Shown piece by piece: positions 1-7,441 of a DNA stretch of 8,369 nucleotides. The first letter of the stretch is position 1. Each line of letters starts with the position of its first letter. The position numbers and the translations under genes are program-made. The stretch comes from Candidatus Binatota bacterium. Lineage in GTDB: Bacteria; Desulfobacterota; Binatia; Bin18. The notes beneath the pieces are model-generated. The model was not told the origin of the DNA and did no database searches. It saw nothing but the letters and a program-made list of their open reading frames with translations. The stretch spans positions 1 to 8,369 of the forward strand of contig WTHE01000651.1 in assembly GCA_011523315.1 (NCBI GenBank). The letters are read 5' to 3'.

Positions 1-115
1 TCGGCCCGCTTGCAAAGCCCGCCCGACGTATCGAAATTCCCTGAAACTGCTCTAAGCTATGTCGAACGGCGTGCCGTCAACCGCTGAGCCCCGCCCCGGA
101 GAACGACCAAGACCC
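1..115. other. Left-edge non-coding stretch, nothing firm
   Basis: This stretch lies downstream of the minus-strand regulator gene. Plus-strand frame 1 is open from the window edge to a TGA at 85-87 (28 codons), so it could hold the tail of a convergent gene, but 28 codons without a recognisable motif cannot support a call. An imperfect stem around 61-81 (ACGGC facing GCCGT, plus outer pairs) has no T-tract on either side and is not convincing as a terminator. Confidence 0.3.
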
Positions 116-1660
<1,545 letters not shown>

Positions 1661-1694
1661 GGCGTGTCTATATCATGTTGATATTCTTTGCCAA
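1661..1694 (-). promoter_or_regulatory. Possible sigma-70 promoter of the activator gene, perhaps leaderless
   Basis: Read on the minus strand, TTGGCA (1694-1689, five of six matches to the -35 consensus) is followed after 16 bases by TATAGA (1672-1667, four of six) preceded by an extended -10 TGn. Only six bases separate the -10 box from the ATG at 1660, so transcription would start at or very near the start codon. The lack of any Shine-Dalgarno sequence before this ATG is consistent with a leaderless message. This is a consensus match only, and short promoter matches arise by chance. Confidence 0.4.
1670..1684. promoter_or_regulatory. Perfect 6-3-6 dyad, candidate operator
   Basis: ATATCA (1670-1675) and TGATAT (1679-1684) are exact reverse complements around the trinucleotide TGT. 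The dyad is AT-rich in a GC-rich region. It overlaps half of the putative -10 box and the promoter spacer of the activator gene, where a bound dimer would block transcription. The symmetry is seen directly; the role as an operator, possibly for autoregulation, is inferred. Confidence 0.35.
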
Positions 1695-1701
1695 CCCGCC
1701 G

Positions 1702-1743
1702 GAACCGGGCAGGCACGGGGGCCTGCCCTACGCCCCCCGGTTC
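1702..1743. repeat. Nested inverted repeat, dispersed-palindrome-like element
   Basis: GGGCAGGC (1707-1714) and GCCTGCCC (1721-1728) form a perfect 8-bp stem with loop ACGGGG. Outer arms GAACCGGG (1702-1709) and CCCGGTTC (1736-1743) are also exact reverse complements, overlapping the inner stem at 1707-1709. As a single fold, GAACC/GGTTC stacks on the inner stem, giving 13 pairs with a 10-base bulge (1729-1738). The core ending in CTACG resembles GC-rich palindromic repeats that I recall as scattered between genes in several environmental bacterial genomes; that recollection is not verified here. There is no T-tract, so an intrinsic terminator is unlikely. It lies 37 bases upstream of the transporter start and could fall in that gene's leader. 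Confidence 0.65.
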
Positions 1744-1779
1744 TCTTCGCCCATGGTCTGAGGTATATGGCCTAAGAAG

Positions 1780-4545
1780 ATGGAACGCATATACGGCCTG
1801 ATCGTAGACAGACCAAAACTGATCCTGGGCCTGATTCTGTTCCTGACCGGCGTGTTCGGCTGGTCTGCGCGACACATTCAGCTCGACAGTTCGGTCGAGA
1901 GTCTGTTACCCGGCGACAATACCGACTCGCAGTATTACGCCGAGATCCGACAGCTGTTCGGCAGCGACGAGATCGGGGTGGTGGGCATTATTGCCGACAC
2001 CATCTACACCCCCCAGACCCTGGAAAAAATCGTCCGCCTGAGCGAGCAGATCAAGGCCATTGAGGGCGTGGATGACGTCATCAGCCTGGCCACTGCGGTT
2101 GATCCGATTGCCAACGTGACCGATCCGCCGCTGCTGATGCCCCGCATTCCGCGCACACCGGCCGAGATGACGGCCCTCAGAGACACTCTGGCCGACCGGC
2201 CGATCTACCTCAAAAATCTGGTCGCGCCCGACGGTCGGGCTGCGGCCATCAACGTCGTGTTCGCCGATATGAACGACGACGAGTTCCTGCGGCTGGGCAT
2301 TGACGACAAAGTCGTCGCCCTGCTTGAGCAGGAAAGCGGTCCCGAGCGCGTCTACTATACCGGTCTGCCCCACCTCAAGGTCTATTCAACACGGGGCATG
2401 CAGCAGGATCTGGCCCGCTTTGTGCCCCTGACCCTGGTGTTCATCGTGGTCGTCCTCTACTTCAGCTTTCGCTCCGCGCGGGGGGTCGTGCTGCCGGTGT
2501 TGACCGTGGTCGTCAGCCTGACCTGGACGCTGGGCATCATCGTGCTGAGCGGCAACCGTCTGAGCCTGGGCAGCATGGCCCTGCCGCCGCTGCTGCTGGT
2601 GCTCGGCACCGCCTACTCGCTCCACGTGGTGGCCGAGTATTACGAGCTGGCCGGCCCCGACCGCAGCCCGCGCGAGGTGGTGTTCGAGGCCCTGCGCCTG
2701 ACCGGTCCACCGATCTGCCTGACCACCCTGACCACGGTTCTCGGTTTTTTGTCCCTGTCGGTCAACTCGATCGTCAGCATCCAGCACATGGGGCTGTTCT
2801 CGGCCGTCGGCATCAGTCTGGCCTGCGCCCTGTCGCTGCTGCTGGTACCGGCCGGACTGGTCCTCCTGCCTCTGCCCAGCGCTGGTGGGTCGCAGCCCAG
2901 CCTGGCGCGCGTCAGCACCGCCCTGCGGCAGCTGTGCTATTTTGACATCCGCCAGCGCCGGCTGATTCTGATCCTGAGCGGGCTGATTGCCGTGGCGGCG
3001 GTGTGGCTGACGGCTTCCATTCGGGTCGATTCAAACTTTCAGTCCTTTTTTCGGGCCGATGATCCCATTCGTTTGGCCACCGACGCGATCAACGAGCATC
3101 TGGTCGGCAGCATGGCCTTCTACGTGGCGATTGACGGCGACGAACCGAACAGTATCAATCGCTGGGAGACGCTGCGGCGCATCAAGGACTTGCAGCTGTA
3201 TATCGACGCCCAGCCCGGCGTGGACAAGACGGTGTCGTTTGTCGATTACTGTGAGCTGCTCGACCGCGGCGCCCAGTCCGGCACGGGCGGCGACCTCATC
3301 GTCTCGCCCGAGGGGGAGATTATCCAGGCTCCGGCGGGCGGCGCCCAGACCACGTTCTGGGACAATCCCGAGCAGCTGCGCGGCGTGTTGCAGATCGTTA
3401 CCCTCAGCCCGGGCAGTTTTGAGCGGGTGGTCAACATCGACTTTTCGCGGACCAATATCCTGGTCCGCACCACCCTGTCGCAGTCGAGCGATATCATGGC
3501 CCTGGTCGAGCGCATCGAGACCTTTGCCGCCCAGACCTTTCCGCCCCAACTGCGCGTCCGCGCCACCGGCAACCTGGTGCTGCTGACCAAGACCACCGGC
3601 GATATCGTGTCCGGTCAGGTCCAGAGTCTGGCCCTGGCCGCGACGGTGATTTTCGTGATTATGGCCGGGATGTTCTTGTCGGTCCGGGTGGGGCTGATCG
3701 CCATGATCCCCAACCTGTTTCCGATCCTGGTCTTCTTTGGCCTGATGGGCCTGTCGGGCGCGGTCCTGAATCTCGGCACCAGCATCGTGGCCGCCATCGC
3801 GCTTGGCATCGCGGTCGATAACACGATCCACTTCATGACCCGCCTGAGCACCGAGGTACACAACACCTCTGACCAGCGCCGCGCCCTGCTGGCCACCCTG
3901 TCCACCATCGGCAAGCCGGCCGTGCTGGCCACCCTGATCTTGCTGCTGGGCTTTGCCGTGCTGGGGTTTTCGCGCTTTGTCCCGATTCGGGAGTTCGGCA
4001 TCCTGTCGGCCATCACCATGGCCGCAGCCCTGGTCGCCGACCTGGTCCTGCTGCCGGCCCTGATCGCCACGACCAAGATCATCACCGTCTGGGAGCTGTT
4101 GCACCTCAGGTTGGGCCGCGATCCGCACAAAACGATTCCGCTGTTTGCCGGGCTGCGGCCGTTTCAGGCCAAGCTGGTCAGCCTGATGGGGGAGGTCAAG
4201 ACCTTCCCGCGCGGCCAGCCGATTATTCGACGCGGGGAGATGGGCAACGAGATGTTCGTCCTGGTCAGCGGCACGACCGACGTGTACGTCCACACCAACG
4301 GCGAGCGCAAACACGTCCGCGTCCACGGTCGGGGGGACGTGTTTGGCGAGATGGGCCTGATCCGCAACCACGAACGCACGGCCGATGTGGTGGCGGCTGA
4401 GGATGTCGAGGCGCTGGTGGTTGACGAGCGCTTCCTGTCCCACATGCAGCGCCGCTATCCGCGCACCGGAGCCAAGATTTTTCTGAATATCGCCAGAATC
4501 CTGAGTGACCGCTTGCAGGCTTCCGGACCGCGCGCCGGCGGATGA
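1780..4545 (+). CDS. RND/MMPL-family transporter with C-terminal cyclic-nucleotide-binding domain
   Basis: This 921-residue inner-membrane protein resembles the two-repeat RND exporters (MMPL/HpnN-like, COG1033 type), which move lipids or other hydrophobic substrates using the proton gradient. TM1 is about 13-31, followed by a large periplasmic loop (32-212) and TM2-6 (about 213-366). TM7 is about 394-413, followed by a second loop (414-614) and TM8-12 (about 616-765). TM10 carries GIAVDN (676-681) with the conserved acidic residue; the matching site in TM4 reads GTAYS (276-280). After the last helix comes a cytoplasmic cNMP-binding domain (about 789-905) with FGEMGL (855-860) and RTA (866-868), the usual phosphate-binding cassette. 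An in-frame TGA at 1759-1761 makes this ATG the first usable start; the only purine-rich sequence, AAGAAG, abuts it, so ribosome binding looks weak. recN follows after four bases. The substrate is unknown. Confidence is high for the family and good for the fusion. Confidence 0.92.
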   Translation: MERIYGLIVDRPKLILGLILFLTGVFGWSARHIQLDSSVESLLPGDNTDSQYYAEIRQLFGSDEIGVVGIIADTIYTPQTLEKIVRLSEQIKAIEGVDDVISLATAVDPIANVTDPPLLMPRIPRTPAEMTALRDTLADRPIYLKNLVAPDGRAAAINVVFADMNDDEFLRLGIDDKVVALLEQESGPERVYYTGLPHLKVYSTRGMQQDLARFVPLTLVFIVVVLYFSFRSARGVVLPVLTVVVSLTWTLGIIVLSGNRLSLGSMALPPLLLVLGTAYSLHVVAEYYELAGPDRSPREVVFEALRLTGPPICLTTLTTVLGFLSLSVNSIVSIQHMGLFSAVGISLACALSLLLVPAGLVLLPLPSAGGSQPSLARVSTALRQLCYFDIRQRRLILILSGLIAVAAVWLTASIRVDSNFQSFFRADDPIRLATDAINEHLVGSMAFYVAIDGDEPNSINRWETLRRIKDLQLYIDAQPGVDKTVSFVDYCELLDRGAQSGTGGDLIVSPEGEIIQAPAGGAQTTFWDNPEQLRGVLQIVTLSPGSFERVVNIDFSRTNILVRTTLSQSSDIMALVERIETFAAQTFPPQLRVRATGNLVLLTKTTGDIVSGQVQSLALAATVIFVIMAGMFLSVRVGLIAMIPNLFPILVFFGLMGLSGAVLNLGTSIVAAIALGIAVDNTIHFMTRLSTEVHNTSDQRRALLATLSTIGKPAVLATLILLLGFAVLGFSRFVPIREFGILSAITMAAALVADLVLLPALIATTKIITVWELLHLRLGRDPHKTIPLFAGLRPFQAKLVSLMGEVKTFPRGQPIIRRGEMGNEMFVLVSGTTDVYVHTNGERKHVRVHGRGDVFGEMGLIRNHERTADVVAAEDVEALVVDERFLSHMQRRYPRTGAKIFLNIARILSDRLQASGPRAGG

Positions 4546-4549
4546 GGCG

Positions 4550-6280
4550 ATGCTGCGTTCTCTGCACATTGCGAATTTTGCCCTGATTGACGAACTCGAG
4601 CTGTCCTTTGAGCAGGGGCTGAACGTCATCACCGGCGAGACCGGGGCGGGCAAGAGCCTGTTGATGCAGGCGCTCGGCCTGGCGGTTGGCGGGCGCGCCT
4701 CGGCCGAGTTAGTGCGGCATAAAGCCCACGAGGCGGTGGTCGAGGCGCTGTTCGATATTCACGACTACCCGGACCGCAGTATCGCCCGCCTGCTGGAGGA
4801 CGGCGGCTATCCGGTTGAGGACGAAATCCTGATTCGTCGCGTCGTCTCCCACACCGGCCGGGGGCGGGTGTACTGCAACGGCGCCCTGACCACGGTCGGC
4901 CTGCTGCGCCGGCTGGGCGTCGCCCTGCTCCAGGTCCACGGCCAGCACGAGCAGCACAGCCTGCTCGAAGCCGAGGCCGCCCAGACTCTGCTGGACGGGT
5001 TTGGCGGGCTGGGTCCGAACGTGGCCGAGATGCAGCAGGGCTACAGCCTGCTGCGTCGGGCCTGGGCGCAACGCCAAGCCTTGGTCGAGGGCCGTCAGGA
5101 GCGCGAGGACCGGCGCGAGCTGGTGCGGTTTCAGCTGGAGGAAATCGCTCGGGCCGAGCTGCGGGCCGGCGAAGAGGAAGACCTGCGCCAGGAGAAGACC
5201 GTGCTGCTGCACGCCGAAAAGCTCCAGCACGGCGTGGCCGGCGGCGAACACGCCCTGGCCTCGGGCGAGGACGCGCTGACCGACCGCCTGGGCCGCATCC
5301 TGAGCCAGCTCCAAGACTGCGCCCGGCTCGATGAGCGCCTGTCCGAGGTGCTGGAGCTGTTGCAGGGCGGCCTGGCCCAGCTCGAAGAGGCTGCCCTGGA
5401 GCTGCACCGGTACGGTCAGCGGCTGGCCCCCGATCCCGAGCGCCTGGAGGAGATTGACGCCCGGCTGGCCGTCCTGTCGCGGCTCAAAAAAAAATACGGC
5501 GACAGTGTCGAGGCCGTCCTGGCCCGCCACCAGCAGCTCAGCCGGGAGCTGACCGGCCTGGACACGAGTGAAGACAGCCTGGCCGCCCAGGACCGGGCGG
5601 TGGCCGAGGCTGCGGCCGCAGCCTGGCAGTCGGCCCACGAGCTGTCCGCAGCCCGCCGCCGGGCGGCCCACACGCTGGAAGCCCGGATGGGCGACGAGCT
5701 GGCCGGTCTGGGCATGCGCGGCGCCCGCTTCAGCGTCCGTTTTGCCGACCAGCCGGACGGATCGCCGGATGCCGACGATCCGCCCGACCCGTTCGTCCGT
5801 GGTCGGGCGCGCCTTGGCCCGACCGGCTGTGATCGCCTCGAATTTTTCCTGTCGGCCAATCCCGGCGAGCCGGCTCTGCCCCTGGTCCGGGTCGCCTCGG
5901 GCGGCGAGCTGTCGCGGCTGATGCTGGCGCTGAAGGCGCTCAGCGTCGAAGCCAGAGAAGCCCCGACCCTGATTTTCGACGAGGTCGATGCCGGCGTGGG
6001 CGGCGGGGTGGCCGAGGTCGTGGGACGGCGTCTGCGCTCCCTGGCAGCCGAGCGGCAGGTCTTGTGCATCACCCATTTGCCCCAGATCGCAGCCTTTGCC
6101 GAGCACGCCTACACCGTGGTCAAAACCGTCACTCAAGGCCGCAGCGTGTCCACGGCCAAAAGTCTCAGCCGAGGCGAACGTCTCGACGAGCTGGCCCGCA
6201 TGCTGGGCGGGCTGGAGGTCTCGGCCGAGGCCAAACGCCACGCCCGTGAGATGCTCGACCGGGCCGCCAGAGCCGGTTAG
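4550..6280 (+). CDS. recN: DNA repair protein RecN, SMC-like ATPase
   Basis: RecN is a cytoplasmic SMC-like ATPase recruited to DNA double-strand breaks, where it aids RecA-dependent recombination. The 576-residue product has the family layout. The N-terminal half carries Walker A GETGAGKS (29-36) and the segment VHGQHEQHSLLE (129-140). A Glu/Leu/Arg-rich coiled-coil region covers about 160-375. The C-terminal half carries the ABC signature SGGELSRLMLALK (450-462), Walker B TLIFDEVDAGVGG (473-485) and CITHLPQIA (506-514). The ATG at 4550 is chosen because MLRSLHIANFALID is the typical RecN N-terminus; an in-frame GTG at 4505 would add 15 uncharacteristic residues inside the previous gene. The start lies four bases after the transporter stop, with only a weak TGAGG two bases upstream, so translational coupling is likely. 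I saw no LexA-type box. A nine-A run encodes Lys313-315. Confidence 0.97.
   Translation: MLRSLHIANFALIDELELSFEQGLNVITGETGAGKSLLMQALGLAVGGRASAELVRHKAHEAVVEALFDIHDYPDRSIARLLEDGGYPVEDEILIRRVVSHTGRGRVYCNGALTTVGLLRRLGVALLQVHGQHEQHSLLEAEAAQTLLDGFGGLGPNVAEMQQGYSLLRRAWAQRQALVEGRQEREDRRELVRFQLEEIARAELRAGEEEDLRQEKTVLLHAEKLQHGVAGGEHALASGEDALTDRLGRILSQLQDCARLDERLSEVLELLQGGLAQLEEAALELHRYGQRLAPDPERLEEIDARLAVLSRLKKKYGDSVEAVLARHQQLSRELTGLDTSEDSLAAQDRAVAEAAAAAWQSAHELSAARRRAAHTLEARMGDELAGLGMRGARFSVRFADQPDGSPDADDPPDPFVRGRARLGPTGCDRLEFFLSANPGEPALPLVRVASGGELSRLMLALKALSVEAREAPTLIFDEVDAGVGGGVAEVVGRRLRSLAAERQVLCITHLPQIAAFAEHAYTVVKTVTQGRSVSTAKSLSRGERLDELARMLGGLEVSAEAKRHAREMLDRAARAG
5486..5494 (+). repeat. Nine-A homopolymer inside recN
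   Basis: Nine consecutive A bases encode three lysines as AAA AAA AAA within RLKKKYGD of RecN (residues 313-315). The full-length frame is intact as written. Slippage of one base reaches a TGA at 5569-5571 (-1 frame) or at 5550-5552 (+1 frame), either of which would remove the C-terminal ATPase half. Confidence 0.9.
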
Positions 6281-6304
6281 GGCGGGTCCGCTTTTCTGTT
6301 TTTT
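6261..6304 (+). terminator. Possible intrinsic terminator after recN
   Basis: CCGCC (6264-6268) pairs with GGCGG (6281-6285). The stem can extend through GGG (6261-6263) against TCC (6287-6289), using one G-T pair and one bulged G, with a 12-base loop that contains the recN stop codon. A T-rich run, TTTT-C-TG-TTTTTT (6292-6304), begins two bases after the stem. The bulge and the interrupted T-tract make it imperfect, but its position at the end of the transporter-recN unit is right. Confidence 0.45.
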
Positions 6305-6315
6305 ACCCCTTGCTT

Positions 6316-6341
6316 TTGCCCGTCAATGCGGCCAATAGAAT
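6316..6341 (+). promoter_or_regulatory. Possible promoter of the pdhA-pdhB operon
   Basis: TAGAAT (6336-6341) matches five of six bases of the -10 consensus in an AT-richer patch between recN and pdhA. The -35 side is weak: TTGCCC (6316-6321) has four matches but a 14-base spacer, and TTGCTT (6310-6315) has a 20-base spacer. If used, the message would have a leader of roughly 60 bases. No credible -24/-12 sigma-54 promoter was found here. Confidence 0.3.
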
Positions 6342-6343
6342 AC

Positions 6344-6366
6344 GGAAGGTGGAGAGCGGGGTGGGG
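6344..6366 (+). other. G-rich tract in the pdhA leader, possible G-quadruplex
   Basis: Five G-runs follow one another on the sense strand (GG at 6344, 6348 and 6351; GGGG at 6358-6361 and 6363-6366). This could fold as a two-tetrad quadruplex in the pdhA 5' leader if transcription starts near 6348 or upstream. Chance G-richness in a GC-rich genome is an equally good explanation. Confidence 0.3.
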
Positions 6367-6399
6367 CTGATGCCGGGACGGAGCGAAAAGCCAGGACAC

Positions 6400-6404
6400 G
6401 AGGA
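6400..6404 (+). promoter_or_regulatory. Ribosome binding site of pdhA
   Basis: GAGGA ends seven bases before the ATG at 6412. It fixes that ATG as the start in preference to in-frame TTG 6310, GTG 6349, GTG 6361 and ATG 6370 upstream. Confidence 0.7.
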
Positions 6405-6411
6405 TGGATCT

Positions 6412-7422
6412 ATGGATAAAGCGCTGATGCTGTCGCTGTATCGGGATATGGTTCGCATTCGCCGTTTTGAAGAGGAGGCCGCGCGCTCATACTCGCGGGG
6501 CAAGATGGGCGGTTTTCTGCACCTGTACGTCGGCCAGGAGGCGGTCGCCGTCGGCGCCATATCGGCCGCCGAGCCGACCGATTACATTGTGGCCACCTAC
6601 CGTGAGCACGGCCACTATCTGGCCCGGGTCGGCGACATGAAGGCGGCCATGGCCGAGCTGTTCGGCAAAGCCACCGGGTGTGCCAAGGGCCGGGGCGGCT
6701 CGATGCACTATTTTGATGTGGCCAAGCGTTTCATGGGCGGCCACGCCATTGTCGGCGGCCACGTGCCCATCGCGGCCGGCATTGCCTTTGCGTCCAAGTA
6801 TCGCGGCGAGCACGACGTGACGCTGTGTTTCTTTGGCGAGGGCACGGCCAATATGGGCGCCTTTCACGAGGGCATGGCCCTGGCCGCGCTGTGGAAGCTG
6901 CCCGTCGTGTTCATCTGTGAGAACAATCTGTACTCCATGGGCACGCCGCTGTACCGCACCCTGGCCGTCGAAGACGTGGCGGTGCGGGCCAAGGGCTATC
7001 CCATGCAGCAGGAGATCGCCAACGGCGACGATGTGCTGGAGATCCGCGATACCGTCCGCCGGGCTGTCCAGCGGGCTCGGACCGAGAGCCTGCCCATCCT
7101 GGTCGAGGCCAAGACCTACCGTTTTCGGGGCCACTCGATGTCCGACCCGGCCAAATACCGCACCAAGCAGGAGGTCGATGAGTGGAAGAAACGCGACCCC
7201 ATCTACCTGCTCGAGCAGCGCATCTTCGGCCTGGGCATGGCCACCGAGGAACAGCTCAAGACGATTGACGCCGAGGCCAAGGCCGAGGTCGCCGAGGCGG
7301 TCGCGTTTGCCGACGAGTCGCCGGCTCCCGACCCGTCCGAGCTGTACGACCATGTGTACGCCCAAACCCAGCCGGACGAGAAGATCATCTCGCTGGCCCA
7401 GCGGGCGCGCCAGGCCGGCTAG
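6412..7422 (+). CDS. pdhA: Pyruvate dehydrogenase E1 component, alpha subunit
   Basis: With the beta chain it forms the thiamine-diphosphate-dependent E1 that decarboxylates pyruvate and transfers the acetyl group to the E2 lipoyl arm in the cytoplasm. The 336-residue chain is of normal bacterial length and lacks a mitochondrial targeting extension. Visible family marks are the N-terminal MVRIRRFEEEA (13-23), YREHGH (63-68), the cofactor motif beginning FGEGTANMG (141-149) and closing ENN (170-172), and the loop YRFRGHSMSDPAKYR (236-250), matching the phosphorylation-loop region of mitochondrial PDHA. The metal-binding motif reads GEG where mitochondrial PDHA has GDG. ATG 6412 is chosen from its GAGGA site and because the family similarity begins there. 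Acetoin or branched-chain 2-oxoacid dehydrogenases are the alternatives; the beta chain argues for pyruvate. pdhB starts 19 bases after the stop. Confidence 0.93.
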   Translation: MDKALMLSLYRDMVRIRRFEEEAARSYSRGKMGGFLHLYVGQEAVAVGAISAAEPTDYIVATYREHGHYLARVGDMKAAMAELFGKATGCAKGRGGSMHYFDVAKRFMGGHAIVGGHVPIAAGIAFASKYRGEHDVTLCFFGEGTANMGAFHEGMALAALWKLPVVFICENNLYSMGTPLYRTLAVEDVAVRAKGYPMQQEIANGDDVLEIRDTVRRAVQRARTESLPILVEAKTYRFRGHSMSDPAKYRTKQEVDEWKKRDPIYLLEQRIFGLGMATEEQLKTIDAEAKAEVAEAVAFADESPAPDPSELYDHVYAQTQPDEKIISLAQRARQAG

Positions 7423-7428
7423 CCGGTG

Positions 7429-7435
7429 AAGGAGG
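7429..7435 (+). promoter_or_regulatory. Ribosome binding site of pdhB
   Basis: AAGGAGG, a near-perfect Shine-Dalgarno sequence, lies six bases before the GTG at 7442. It is the strongest ribosome binding site in the window and supports the GTG as the true start. Confidence 0.85.
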
Positions 7436-7441
7436 CATACC

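Noticed and set aside
61..81. Imperfect hairpin as a terminator of the activator gene
   Set aside because: The stem is short and bulged, and no T-tract follows on either strand.
1..87. 28-codon plus-strand open frame from the left edge to TGA 85-87
   Set aside because: It is too short to distinguish from chance and has no recognisable motif.
1701..1733. sigma-54 -24/-12 promoter candidates in the divergent region
   Set aside because: GG-N10-GC spacing occurs at 1701-1714 and 1720-1733, but the flanking bases match TGGCAC and TTGC poorly and the hits fall in the inverted repeat. The best-looking GGCACG has 13-base spacing.
4505..4549. Upstream GTG start for recN
   Set aside because: It would add 15 residues not seen in RecN and lie inside the end of the transporter gene; MLRSLHIANF at 4550 matches the family N-terminus.
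3031..4653. 540-codon open frame on the minus strand, antisense to the transporter
   Set aside because: It is a shadow of codon bias in a GC-rich gene. Its product is Gln/Gly/His/Arg-rich without a fold or motif, while the plus-strand frame encodes a clear transporter.
4709..6241. 510-codon open frame on the minus strand, antisense to recN
   Set aside because: The composition is low-complexity and antisense-like (Gln/Leu/Gly/His/Ala) with no recognisable domain; recN on the plus strand is unmistakable.
6310..6411. Upstream TTG, GTG or ATG starts for pdhA
   Set aside because: The extra residues show no family similarity, overlap the promoter-like and G-rich leader, and lack the well-spaced GAGGA seen before ATG 6412.
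6487..7365. 292-codon minus-strand open frame opposite pdhA
   Set aside because: It is antisense to a fully conserved E1 alpha gene, with no recognisable domain and no plausible start context.
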